Notes under the pieces: model-generated
The model's input: the letters and a program-made list of their open reading frames with translations, nothing else
The model's database searches: none
Told to the model about the DNA's origin: nothing
Part shown: piece by piece, positions 1-6,048 of the stretch
How the letters are laid out: each line of letters begins with the position of its first letter
Numbering within the stretch: the stretch's first letter is position 1
Program-made: the position numbers and the translations under genes
NCBI GenBank assembly: GCA_039800005.1
Contig: JBDLRN010000017.1
Coordinates: 1 to 19,473, forward strand
Direction of reading: 5' to 3'
Length of the DNA: 19,473 nt
From: Casp-actino8 sp039800005
Lineage (GTDB): Bacteria > Actinomycetota > Acidimicrobiia > Acidimicrobiales > Ilumatobacteraceae

Positions 1-366
1 CTCGTGCCGGGCTACACCTTCGTGGCGGCCGAGGACGAGTGGGGCTACCGCGGTCGATACACCGTGCCCGCCATCCCGAGTGAGTACCTCGACATCGTGC
101 AGCCGCCGGTGGTGAGCGAACCGATGCCGATCGAGCCGGAGCCCGCCGAACCTGGTGACGTGGCGATCGGTATCGCACCGGAGGAAGCCGAGACGTTGGT
201 GGGCCTCACCGAAGCCGAGGCCGTCGAGGCCGGCGAGGCGCAAGGGTGGGTCGTACGCGTGGTCGCCCGCGACGGCGAGGAGTTCCCGATCACGATGGAT
301 TATTCGACCGAGCGAGTGAATCTCACCGTCGTCGACGACGTCGTCACCGAGGTCTACGTGGGATGA
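1..366 (+). CDS. C-terminal part of a protein with an I78-like protease-inhibitor domain (5' partial)
   Basis: The reading frame is open at the first base, so the true start probably lies upstream; a GTG at position 4 is only the first possible start inside the window. The visible part has three zones: about 35 residues rich in Tyr and Gly, an acidic Pro/Glu-rich linker (about residues 36-55), and a C-terminal domain of about 65 residues. That domain has the pattern LVGLTEAEA, then GW.VRVVARDGE, then TMDYSTERVNL and a closing V..V.VG. This matches the peptidase inhibitor I78 / potato-inhibitor-I-like pattern, whose members block serine proteases with an exposed loop. The loop here would fall around RDGEEFPITMDY. 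There is no Cys in the domain. The domain assignment is by motif recognition; the target protease and the nature of the missing N-terminus are unknown. The next gene, ffh, has its own promoter. Confidence 0.6.
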   Translation, partial: LVPGYTFVAAEDEWGYRGRYTVPAIPSEYLDIVQPPVVSEPMPIEPEPAEPGDVAIGIAPEEAETLVGLTEAEAVEAGEAQGWVVRVVARDGEEFPITMDYSTERVNLTVVDDVVTEVYVG

Positions 367-404
367 CCGCGGTGAGCGAAGGTTCGCCACTCCGGGACCG
401 TCGC

Positions 405-410
405 TAGCCT
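405..410 (+). promoter_or_regulatory. -10 element (TAGCCT) of ffh, leaderless promoter
   Basis: TAGCCT ends 8 nt before the ATG of ffh, so transcription should begin at or next to the start codon. There is no Shine-Dalgarno sequence between the element and the ATG. The -35 region is weak (TTCGCC at 383-388, spacer 16). The same element and spacing recur before other genes in this window. Confidence 0.6.
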
Positions 411-418
411 CACGTCTC

Positions 419-1834
419 ATGTTCGAGACCCTGTCCGGCCGCTTCGAAGGCATCTTCAAGAAGATCCGCGGCAAGGGTCGTCTGTCGGAAGCCGACGTCG
501 ACGAAGTCCTGAAGGAGATTCGTACGGCGCTGCTCGAAGCCGACGTCAACGTGACCGTCGTGCGTTCGGTCGTCAACCGCATTCGCGAAGGTGCGGTCGG
601 CATCGAGCAGTCCAAGGCTCTCGACCCGAGTCAGCAAGTCGTCAAGCTCGTCAACGCCGAACTCACGGCGATTCTCGGCGGTGAGACCCTCAAGATCACC
701 TACGCCAGCAAACCGCCCACCGTGGTGTTGATGGCCGGTCTGCAGGGTTCGGGCAAGACCACCAACTCGGCAAAGTTGGCCAAGTGGTTCCTGTCGCAGG
801 GACGCCATCCGCTGTTGGTCGGAGCCGACTTGCAGCGTCCGGCTGCCGTCGAGCAGTTGCGTACTCTCGGTGATCAGATCGGAGTACCGGTGTTCAGCGA
901 ACCCGGTGATCCGGTCGCCACGGCGACCCGCGGTCTCGCCGAGGCTCGACGTCTCGGTCGTGATGTCCTGATCGTCGACACGGCGGGCCGTCTGGCCATC
1001 GACGCCGAGATGATGGAGCAGATCCGTCGCATCTCCGACGAATTGTCCCCGAACTACACGTTCCTCGTGATCGACGCCATGACTGGTCAGGACGCGGTCA
1101 CGGTGGCCGAGGCGTTCCACGCCACGCTGCAGATCGACGGTGTCATCCTCTCCAAGCTCGACGGTGACGCGCGCGGTGGTGCGGCGCTGTCGGTGAAAGA
1201 AGTGATCGGCCGTCCCATCGCTTTCGCCAGCACCGGCGAGAAGCTCGACGCCTTCGAGCAGTTCCATCCCGACCGAATGGCGAGCCGCATCCTCGGCATG
1301 GGTGACGTGCTCACCCTCATCGAGCAGGCCGAGAAGGCCTTCGAGAAGGATCAGGCCGAACAGGCCGCCGCTCGTCTCCTCGAAGGCGAGTTCACGCTCG
1401 ACGACTTCCTCGAACAACTTCAGTCGCTGAAGAAGATGGGCCCGCTCGGCGGGATCCTCGGCATGATGCCCGGGATGCCCAAGGAGTTGAAGAACGCCAA
1501 GATCGGTGACGACGACCTGAAGCCGATCGAGGCCATCATCCGCTCGATGACCCCGGAGGAACGTCGCCGGCCCGAGATCATCAACGGCAGTCGCCGTCAG
1601 CGCATCGCGACGGGCAGCGGGCGAACCATCGCCGAGGTGAATCGTCTCGTGAAGCAGTTCGGCGAGATGCAGAAGATGATGAAGCGCATGGGGGGCTTCG
1701 GGGGTGGCAAGGGCAAGAAGGGCAAGAAGGGTGGACTCGGTGCTCTGGCCGGCCTCGGCGGAGGCATGCCGGGCCTTCCCGGTGCGCTGCCGGGCGCCGA
1801 CGGCCCCGGATTCCCGTTCCCGCCGTCCCGTTGA
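419..1834 (+). CDS. ffh: Signal recognition particle GTPase Ffh (SRP54)
   Basis: Ffh binds 4.5S/SRP RNA and signal sequences emerging from the ribosome, then docks with FtsY to deliver membrane and secreted proteins. The 471-residue product has the full NG-M layout: an N helical bundle (about 1-90), a G domain with P-loop GLQGSGKTT (107-115), DTAGR (187-191) and SKLDGDARGG (245-254), and an M domain (about 328-428) containing the RNA-binding signature SRRQRIATGSG (391-401). The C-terminus adds a Gly/Lys/Met/Pro-rich tail of about 45 residues, somewhat longer than the compact E. coli form and common in high-GC actinobacteria. The ATG at 419 is chosen because MFETLSGRFEGIF is the standard N-terminus and a -10 element lies 8 nt upstream. 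It stands first in the translation gene block ending at yraN. Confidence 0.97.
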   Translation: MFETLSGRFEGIFKKIRGKGRLSEADVDEVLKEIRTALLEADVNVTVVRSVVNRIREGAVGIEQSKALDPSQQVVKLVNAELTAILGGETLKITYASKPPTVVLMAGLQGSGKTTNSAKLAKWFLSQGRHPLLVGADLQRPAAVEQLRTLGDQIGVPVFSEPGDPVATATRGLAEARRLGRDVLIVDTAGRLAIDAEMMEQIRRISDELSPNYTFLVIDAMTGQDAVTVAEAFHATLQIDGVILSKLDGDARGGAALSVKEVIGRPIAFASTGEKLDAFEQFHPDRMASRILGMGDVLTLIEQAEKAFEKDQAEQAAARLLEGEFTLDDFLEQLQSLKKMGPLGGILGMMPGMPKELKNAKIGDDDLKPIEAIIRSMTPEERRRPEIINGSRRQRIATGSGRTIAEVNRLVKQFGEMQKMMKRMGGFGGGKGKKGKKGGLGALAGLGGGMPGLPGALPGADGPGFPFPPSR

Positions 1835-1876
1835 GTCCGGTCCCGGTCCTCTGACCAGCGTTGGCGAGGACCGGAC
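1835..1876 (+). terminator. Stem-loop between ffh and rpsP with two alternative pairings
   Basis: Directly after the ffh stop, CCGGTCCT (1843-1850) is perfectly complementary to AGGACCGG (1867-1874), and GTCCGGTC (1835-1842) is perfectly complementary to GACCGGAC (1869-1876). The two 8-bp stems share the same 3' arm and so exclude each other. There is no U-tract, so this is not a classical intrinsic terminator. It may mark the 3' end of the ffh transcript. The right arm lies inside the -35/-10 spacer of the rpsP promoter. Confidence 0.4.
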
Positions 1877-1890
1877 GCCACCGCTAGCCT
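1861..1890 (+). promoter_or_regulatory. Promoter of the rpsP-khpA-rimM-trmD operon
   Basis: TTGGCG (1861-1866), an 18-nt spacer and TAGCCT (1885-1890) form a good sigma-70-type promoter. Transcription would start near 1897, giving a leader of about 43 nt. That leader contains AAGGAG (1926-1931), 8 nt before the rpsP ATG, one of the clearest ribosome binding sites in the window. Confidence 0.6.
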
Positions 1891-1939
1891 CTCCCTTTCG
1901 TGAAAGACGGGCCCCCCGTCACCTCAAGGAGTCCGTTGC

Positions 1940-2209
1940 ATGGCCGTCAAGTTGCGCCTCACTCGAATCGGAAAGACGAAGCAGCCCCATTACCGCGTCA
2001 TCGCGAGCGACAGCCGCACGGCGCGTGACGGCCGCTTCCTCGAGATCATCGGGCAGTACAACCCGCGTCTCGAACCGTCGGGCGTCAACATCGACAACGA
2101 CAAGGCCGTGGCCTGGCTGATGAAGGGCGCTCAGCCCACCGAGCGCGTGCGCAAGCTCCTCGAGATCTCGGGCGCGTGGGCTCAGTACACCGCCAATCGC
2201 GGCAAGTGA
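1940..2209 (+). CDS. rpsP: 30S ribosomal protein bS16
   Basis: bS16 is a structural protein of the small ribosomal subunit that helps 30S assembly. The 89-residue product shows the conserved N-terminus MAVKLRLTRIGKTKQPHYR and the VASDSR-type segment (here VIASDSRTARDG), followed by IGQYNP and a C-terminal stretch that includes WL..GAQPTE. Length is typical for the family. The start is set by an AAGGAG ribosome binding site 8 nt upstream of the ATG. It opens the rpsP-khpA-rimM-trmD operon, the same order as in many Gram-positive bacteria and actinobacteria; the gap to khpA is 16 nt. Confidence 0.98.
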   Translation: MAVKLRLTRIGKTKQPHYRVIASDSRTARDGRFLEIIGQYNPRLEPSGVNIDNDKAVAWLMKGAQPTERVRKLLEISGAWAQYTANRGK

Positions 2210-2225
2210 CCCGGGGCGTCCGGTC

Positions 2226-2489
2226 ATGACCGATCCCAACCAGATCGCTTCTCCCACGGCCATCGCCGTTCTCACGCATGTCGTTCGCTCGATCGTCGAC
2301 GACCCCGATGCCGTGCGGGTCGACGAAGTCGAAGGCCGCCATCGTCCCAAGCTCGAAGTCACCGTCGGCCCGGGAGATCTCGGGCGCGTCATCGGCCGCC
2401 GTGGTCGGACGGCGCAGAGCATTCGTGTCCTGGTGCGCGCTGCGGCGGCCAAGGACGGCCACGAAGTCGACGTCGACTTCGTCGACTGA
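2226..2489 (+). CDS. khpA: KhpA family KH-domain RNA-binding protein
   Basis: This small single-KH protein (87 residues) binds RNA and in other Gram-positive bacteria acts with KhpB/Jag in post-transcriptional control linked to cell growth and division. The KH signature is visible as GRVIGRRGRTAQSIR, with the GxxG loop at residues 57-60 (GRRG). The flanking beta-strands (KLEVTV, EVDVDFVD) complete a minimal fold. It starts with ATG 16 nt after rpsP. rimM begins at a GTG 13 nt after its stop. Its place between rpsP and rimM is the standard position for khpA (ylqC), which supports the call. Confidence 0.93.
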   Translation: MTDPNQIASPTAIAVLTHVVRSIVDDPDAVRVDEVEGRHRPKLEVTVGPGDLGRVIGRRGRTAQSIRVLVRAAAAKDGHEVDVDFVD

Positions 2490-2502
2490 GATCGACTCGG
2501 CC

Positions 2503-3027
2503 GTGCCCGAGTCCCGTCCGCCTCATCTTCTCGAAGTCGGCCGTTTCGGTCGTCCGCACGGTGTGCGTGGTCAGATCACCATCAACCTGAGCACCGATCG
2601 AACCGAGCGTGTGCACCCGGGGGCGCGCCTCTGGGCCGGTGAATGGTTCACCGTCGGTGCGTCCCGTGAACAGTCCGGACGTTGGGTGCTGACTCTCGAC
2701 GAGATCGCCGATCGCACCGGCGCCGAACGCATCGTGAATCGCACCGTGTGGGCCGAGCCGATCGACGACCCCGAAGCCGTGTGGATCCACGAAGTGATCG
2801 GGGCGCGCGTGCGAGACATGAGTGGTGCCGATCAGGGCACATGTGTGGCGGTCGTGGCGAACCCGGCCGACGATCTGCTCGAACTCGACGACGGGGCACT
2901 GGTGCCGGCTCGCTTCGTCGATCGCATCGAACGCGAGGACGACGCCATCGTGGTCGTCGTCGATCCGCCCCCGGGCTTGTTCGAGATCTATCGCTCACCC
3001 GACGACGCCAACGACGGTCGATCATGA
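2503..3027 (+). CDS. rimM: Ribosome maturation factor RimM
   Basis: RimM binds uS19 in the 30S head and assists late processing of 16S rRNA. The 174-residue product has the RimM N-terminal beta-barrel (about 9-88, with the hallmark VGRFGRPHGVRGQI at 12-25) and a C-terminal PRC-barrel (about 93-165, with WIHEVIGARV and a region ending PPPGLFEI). The frame is open further upstream through khpA, but homology begins just after the GTG at 2503, so that start is chosen; an ATG at 2278 would overlap khpA by more than 200 nt. The stop overlaps the trmD start as ATGA, indicating translational coupling. It is preceded by khpA and followed by trmD, as expected. Confidence 0.94.
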   Translation: MPESRPPHLLEVGRFGRPHGVRGQITINLSTDRTERVHPGARLWAGEWFTVGASREQSGRWVLTLDEIADRTGAERIVNRTVWAEPIDDPEAVWIHEVIGARVRDMSGADQGTCVAVVANPADDLLELDDGALVPARFVDRIEREDDAIVVVVDPPPGLFEIYRSPDDANDGRS

Positions 3028-3758
3028 GAATCGACGTGTTCACGATCTTCCCGGGCATTCTCGACGCCTTCACCTCCGAGAGCCTGCTCGGCAAGGCGCG
3101 CGGTTCGGGGTTGCTCGATCTGCGGCTTCACGACCCGCGCGATCGCACGACCGACGTCCATCGCACGGTCGACGACGCTCCGTACGGCGGGGGAGCCGGC
3201 ATGGTGATGCGAGCCGAACCGCTCTTCGTCGCGGTGGAAGCCGCCGATCCACCCCGACCACTGCTCGTGCTCAGTCCGGGTGGGCGACGTTTCGATCAGG
3301 CCTACGCTCATGAACTGGCCGCCTCGGGCGGGTTCAGCCTCTTGTGCGGGCGGTACGAAGGAGTCGACCATCGGGTGGTCGAACACCTCGTCGACGGCGA
3401 ACTGAGTGTCGGCGACGTGGTGTTGTCGGGTGGTGAGGTCGCCGCCTGCCTCGTGATCGAGGCCGTGGTGCGTCTGCTGCCCGGAGCCATGGGCAACGAG
3501 GTCAGCCCGATCACCGAGAGTTTCGGGACGTCAGGACTGCTCGAAGAGCCGCATTACACGCGGCCGGCCGATTTTCGGGGTTGGACGGTGCCCGAGGTCC
3601 TGCTCTCGGGGGATCACGCCCGGATCGAACGCTGGCGACGGGCTCAGGCGATCCACCGCACCATGCGGGTCCGGCCCGACCTGATCGAAGCCCGGGGCGG
3701 GCTCTCCGACCAGGAGCGACGTCTGTTGGAAGAGTTCCCCGCCGTCCCGTATCCTTGA
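3024..3758 (+). CDS. trmD: tRNA (guanine-37-N1)-methyltransferase TrmD
   Basis: TrmD methylates G37 of tRNAs using S-adenosylmethionine, which prevents +1 frameshifting. The 244-residue product has the SPOUT trefoil-knot motifs: PYGGGAGMVM (53-62), LSPGGRRFDQ (83-92), LLCGRYEGVDHRV (106-118) and SVGDVVLSGGE (128-138). The C-terminal domain shows PHYTRP (176-181) and LLSGDHARI. The catalytic acid of the E. coli enzyme, in LLDCPHYTRP, is Glu here (LLEEPHYTRP, E174), a change I also associate with actinobacterial TrmD proteins. The ATG at 3024 overlaps the rimM stop by 4 nt; the track-length frame upstream is the rimM region read out of frame. The promoter of rplS overlaps the 3' end. Confidence 0.96.
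   Translation: MRIDVFTIFPGILDAFTSESLLGKARGSGLLDLRLHDPRDRTTDVHRTVDDAPYGGGAGMVMRAEPLFVAVEAADPPRPLLVLSPGGRRFDQAYAHELAASGGFSLLCGRYEGVDHRVVEHLVDGELSVGDVVLSGGEVAACLVIEAVVRLLPGAMGNEVSPITESFGTSGLLEEPHYTRPADFRGWTVPEVLLSGDHARIERWRRAQAIHRTMRVRPDLIEARGGLSDQERRLLEEFPAVPYP
3726..3755 (+). promoter_or_regulatory. Promoter of rplS inside the end of trmD
   Basis: TTGGAA (3726-3731), an 18-nt spacer and TATCCT (3750-3755) form a plausible promoter overlapping the last codons of trmD. Transcription would start near 3762, leaving about 40 nt of leader before the rplS ATG. This would let rplS be expressed at ribosomal-protein levels independently of trmD. Confidence 0.5.
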
Positions 3759-3802
3759 CCTTTCGCCGGTCCAACGGGATCGGCCTCACCGCAGGACGAC
3801 GT

Positions 3803-4150
3803 ATGAAGACCACCGACATCATCGATCAGCAGAACCTCCGCACCGACATCCCGGCCTTCGGCGCCGGTGACGAACTGAAGGTCCACGTGCGCGTGGTCGA
3901 GAGCGGCAAGGAGCGCGTCCAGATCTTCCAGGGCAACGTGATCGCTCGTTCGGGCTCCGGCGTGCAGGAGACCTACACCGTTCGCAAGATCAGCTATGGC
4001 GTCGGCGTCGAGCGCACCTTCCCGGTGCACAGCCCGAGCGTGGCCAAGATCGAAGTGGTGAAGAAGGGCGACGTGCGTCGCGCCAAGTTGTACTACCTGC
4101 GCGACCGCACCGGTAAGGCCGCCAAGGTTCGCGAAAAGCGCGACTTCTGA
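3803..4150 (+). CDS. rplS: 50S ribosomal protein bL19
   Basis: bL19 sits at the 30S-50S interface of the ribosome. The 115-residue product has the family motifs GDELKVHVRVVE, ERVQIFQGNVIARSGSG, ETYTVRKIS.GVGVER and the closing RRAKLYYLRDRTGKAAKVRE. Length is normal. The ATG at 3803 begins MKTTDIIDQQNLR, the usual start; the frame is open upstream into trmD but carries no homology there. There is only a weak AGGA-type ribosome binding site. trmD-rplS adjacency is standard. In many actinobacteria lepB and rnhB follow rplS, but here the next gene is the DUF2469 protein, so those two genes must lie elsewhere or be absent. Confidence 0.98.
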   Translation: MKTTDIIDQQNLRTDIPAFGAGDELKVHVRVVESGKERVQIFQGNVIARSGSGVQETYTVRKISYGVGVERTFPVHSPSVAKIEVVKKGDVRRAKLYYLRDRTGKAAKVREKRDF

Positions 4151-4177
4151 TCCCTTTCGCCGAGCGAGGCTCCCACA

Positions 4178-4483
4178 GTGGGCACTGACGACCTCGAGGA
4201 ATTCGAGGCCGAGCGCGAGCTCCAGTTGGCTCAGGAGTACCAGGACGTCTCGGGCATGTTCCGTTACGCCGTCGAGACCGAACGGCGTTTCTACTTGGCC
4301 AACGAGGTCGACGTCTCGGTCATCGGTGATCCCACCCGTCCGGTGATTCAGGTGGAGATGGTCGACGCGTGGGTCTGGGACATGTACCGCAAGAGCCGTT
4401 TCGTCCCCAAGGTGAAGGTCCTGAGTTTCAAGGACGTCAACGTGGAAGAACTTCCACGCGACGCGATGACCGACCTCGGCTGA
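4178..4483 (+). CDS. DUF2469 family protein
   Basis: This 101-residue protein belongs to a conserved actinobacterial family of unknown function. Recognisable signatures are the acidic N-terminus MGTDDLEEFEAERELQL, EYQDVSGMFRYAVETERRFYLANEVDV, DAWVWDMYR and FVPKVKVLSFKDVNVEEL. Family members are usually found next to rplS, rnhB and yraN (in Mycobacterium tuberculosis in the Rv2901c-Rv2898c region), which matches this location. It starts with GTG 27 nt after rplS. It has no membrane segment or signal peptide. The strong conservation of aromatic and charged residues suggests an interaction surface, but no biochemical role is known to me. Its stop (TGA, 4481-4483) overlaps the likely CTG start of yraN. 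Confidence 0.88.
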   Translation: MGTDDLEEFEAERELQLAQEYQDVSGMFRYAVETERRFYLANEVDVSVIGDPTRPVIQVEMVDAWVWDMYRKSRFVPKVKVLSFKDVNVEELPRDAMTDLG

Positions 4484-4833
4484 CCACCGCACCCCATCGT
4501 TCGCGCCTCGGCGCCTGGGGCGAAGATCGCGTGGCTCAGTGGTACCAGAGCGCCGGCTACGAGGTCGTCGATCGCAATTGGCGGTGTGTCGGAATCGGCG
4601 AGATCGACGTGGTGGCGCGACGTGGCCCGGTACTCGTGGTGTGCGAGGTGAAGACGCGATCCACCGATCGATACGGTTCGCCAGCGCACGCGGTGACGCC
4701 GGCGAAACAGGCGCGATTGCGTCGCTTGGCGATCGCCTGGATCAGGGAACACCGCGTGTCGGCGCCAGTGATCAGATTCGACGTGGCGACGGTCGTCGGT
4801 CCGCGGCTCGAGGTGATCGAAGGAGCGTTCTGA
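4480..4833 (+). CDS. yraN: UPF0102 / YraN family nuclease-fold protein
   Basis: YraN proteins have a PD-(D/E)XK nuclease-like fold, but their role is not settled. Conserved blocks are LGAWGEDRVAQWYQSAGYEVVDRNWR, IGEIDVVAR and VLVVCEVKTRS, which supply the Glu/Asp/Lys triad of the fold (GEID and EVK). The start is the odd feature: between the DUF2469 stop and the LGAWGED block there is no ATG, GTG or TTG in frame. A CTG at 4480 overlaps the DUF2469 stop as CTGA, the spacing expected for coupled translation, and gives 117 residues, a normal family length. Alternatives are an ATG at 4369, deep inside DUF2469, or a GTG at 4531, which would delete the conserved GED. DUF2469-yraN adjacency is typical of actinobacteria. 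The 3' end faces a minus-strand gene 6 nt away. Confidence 0.85.
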   Translation: MTTAPHRSRLGAWGEDRVAQWYQSAGYEVVDRNWRCVGIGEIDVVARRGPVLVVCEVKTRSTDRYGSPAHAVTPAKQARLRRLAIAWIREHRVSAPVIRFDVATVVGPRLEVIEGAF

Positions 4834-4839
4834 CGCCGT

Positions 4840-5067
4840 TCAGGCGCGCGAGGCTCGCGAACGCCAACAGGCATGGTGCCAGTGGCGGCGCAGGTCGGGT
4901 GCGTCGCGTGGAACGGCGACCACGTGGCCGAGTCCGACCGGGATGTCGCGGTGGCAGCCGGGGCACACGTACTGCTTGCTCGCCTGGTACGGCTGGATAC
5001 GACGAACCTCGACAGGCCCGTACAGACCGTCCCAGATTCCCGGCTTGCGACGCTTCTTCTCAGCCAA
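4840..5067 (-). CDS. Small zinc-binding protein (actinobacterial family often labelled ATP/GTP-binding)
   Basis: The 75-residue product begins with a basic stretch (MAEKKRRKPG) and contains CPGC (residues 35-38), H48 and a terminal RRHWHHACW with H62, H64, H65 and C67. Together these look like a C-x2-C...H-x-H...C zinc site. The pattern KQYVCPGCHRDIP.G..HVV followed by LRRHWHHACW matches a short actinobacterial family that databases often name ATP/GTP-binding protein, although no nucleotide-binding motif is visible. I choose the TTG at 5067 because it overlaps the stop of the upstream small membrane gene (TTGGCTGA), because family similarity begins there, and because the residues upstream of it read as an out-of-frame shadow of that gene. 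Function is unknown; DNA, RNA or protein binding are all possible. Confidence 0.75.
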   Translation of the reverse strand: MAEKKRRKPGIWDGLYGPVEVRRIQPYQASKQYVCPGCHRDIPVGLGHVVAVPRDAPDLRRHWHHACWRSRASRA

Positions 5068-5170
5068 GGAAGGCCCAGGCGACGAGAACCACCGCCGCCA
5101 CGATCGCCGCGGCGACGAACACGTAGTCGGCCGGGCGGGCACGGAACTTCCGGTACGGGTCGAACCCCAT
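5060..5170 (-). CDS. 36-residue single-span membrane protein
   Basis: This very short gene encodes MGFDPYRKFRARPADYVFV followed by a hydrophobic run rich in Ala and Val and ending WAFLG. A basic N-terminal patch (residues 7-12) precedes one membrane helix (about 16-35), so the N-terminus is predicted inside the cell. Evidence that it is real: an ATG with a GATAAT -10 element 6 nt upstream (5177-5182, minus strand), an 8-nt overlap with the start of the zinc-binding gene, and a coherent membrane segment. From memory, similar short proteins occur next to this zinc-protein family in other actinobacteria, which I could not check here. Function is unknown. The overlap suggests coupled translation and perhaps joint action of the two products. 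Confidence 0.7.
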   Translation of the reverse strand: MGFDPYRKFRARPADYVFVAAAIVAAVVLVAWAFLG

Positions 5171-5176
5171 GCCCTC

Positions 5177-5184
5177 ATTATCGT
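5177..5184. promoter_or_regulatory. Bidirectional promoter with overlapping -10 elements
   Basis: On the minus strand GATAAT (5182-5177) lies 6 nt before the ATG at 5170. On the plus strand TATCGT (5179-5184) lies 7 nt before the ATG at 5192. The two hexamers share four base pairs, and the two start codons are only 21 bp apart. Both transcripts would be leaderless, and RNA polymerase could open the site for only one direction at a time. Confidence 0.6.
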
Positions 5185-5191
5185 CGGCAAC

Positions 5192-6007
5192 ATGAGCACC
5201 ACGGCGAATTCACCGGAGAAGTCCTATTCGACGATCGTCGTCGAACGAAGCGACGGCGTGGTGACCGTCACCTTCAACCGCCCGCAGCGCAAGAACGCCG
5301 CCAACGGAACGATGTGGATCGAGTTGCTCGACGCGCTCACCGAGATCTACTTCCGGTCCGACGATCGTGTGGTGGTGTTCACCGGAGCGGGAGGCGAGTT
5401 CTGCAGCGGCGCCGATCTCGTCGACATGGGTGACGGATCGGGCCGTACGCACACGCATTCGTACTATTCGATGCGCGAGATCACGTCGGTCATCATGGCG
5501 CTGGCTCGTCTGCCCCAGCCCACCATCGCCAAGGTGCGCGGAGTGGCGGTCGGCGTCGGGTGCAACATCGCTCTCGGTTGCGATCTCGTGGTCGCGTCCG
5601 ACAATGCGCGCTTCTCCGAGATCTTCTCCAAGCGAGGAATGTCGCTCGATGGTGGTGGGTCGTGGATCCTCCCGCGTCGGATCGGCCTCCATCGGGCCAA
5701 GGAGTTGGCTTTCTTCGCCGACATCATCGACGCCGCCGAAGCCGATCGCATCGGTCTCGTCAACCGCGTGGTGGCCGACGCCGAACTCGACGCCTTCGTC
5801 GACGGATGGGTCGAACGACTCCTCGCCTTGCCGCCCATCGCCCTGGCCCAGTCGAAGCGCCTCCTCAACAACGCCATGCAGGTGACGCTCGAAGAAGCGC
5901 TCGACGACGAAGGTGTGGCGCAAACGGTGAACTTCGGAACCAAGGACACGCCCGAAGCCATCGCGGCGTTCGTCGAGAAGCGCACGCCGAACTTCCGCGG
6001 TCGCTGA
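5192..6007 (+). CDS. Enoyl-CoA hydratase/isomerase (crotonase) family protein
   Basis: Crotonase-fold enzymes act on acyl-CoA thioesters by stabilising an enolate in an oxyanion hole. The 271-residue product shows the first oxyanion segment FCSGADL (70-76) and the second, GVAVGVGCNIALGCDLVVAS (117-136). The block FSKRGMSLDGGGSWILPRRIG (145-165) resembles PaaG-type members: Asp153 occupies the PaaG catalytic Asp position, the rat hydratase Glu144 position is Phe, and Glu171 aligns with rat Glu164. It may therefore be an isomerase or hydratase of the PaaG branch rather than a classical beta-oxidation hydratase. Substrate is unknown and no beta-oxidation partners are adjacent. The ATG at 5192 follows a -10 element by 7 nt; the frame upstream is open but overlaps the minus-strand pair and lacks homology. 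Confidence 0.9.
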   Translation: MSTTANSPEKSYSTIVVERSDGVVTVTFNRPQRKNAANGTMWIELLDALTEIYFRSDDRVVVFTGAGGEFCSGADLVDMGDGSGRTHTHSYYSMREITSVIMALARLPQPTIAKVRGVAVGVGCNIALGCDLVVASDNARFSEIFSKRGMSLDGGGSWILPRRIGLHRAKELAFFADIIDAAEADRIGLVNRVVADAELDAFVDGWVERLLALPPIALAQSKRLLNNAMQVTLEEALDDEGVAQTVNFGTKDTPEAIAAFVEKRTPNFRGR

Positions 6008-6036
6008 CCTGCCACCACGGCTCTGGCCGGCCTCAC

Positions 6037-6042
6037 TAGCGT
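6037..6042 (+). promoter_or_regulatory. -10 element (TAGCGT), leaderless promoter
   Basis: TAGCGT lies 6 nt before the ATG at 6049 and 30 nt after the crotonase stop. No Shine-Dalgarno sequence is present, so the gene is probably transcribed leaderless and separately from the crotonase. Confidence 0.55.
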
Positions 6043-6048
6043 GGGGCC

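Noticed and set aside
3581..3802. N-terminal extension of bL19
   Set aside because: It overlaps the end of trmD out of frame and is Pro/Arg-rich without homology; bL19 begins at 3803.
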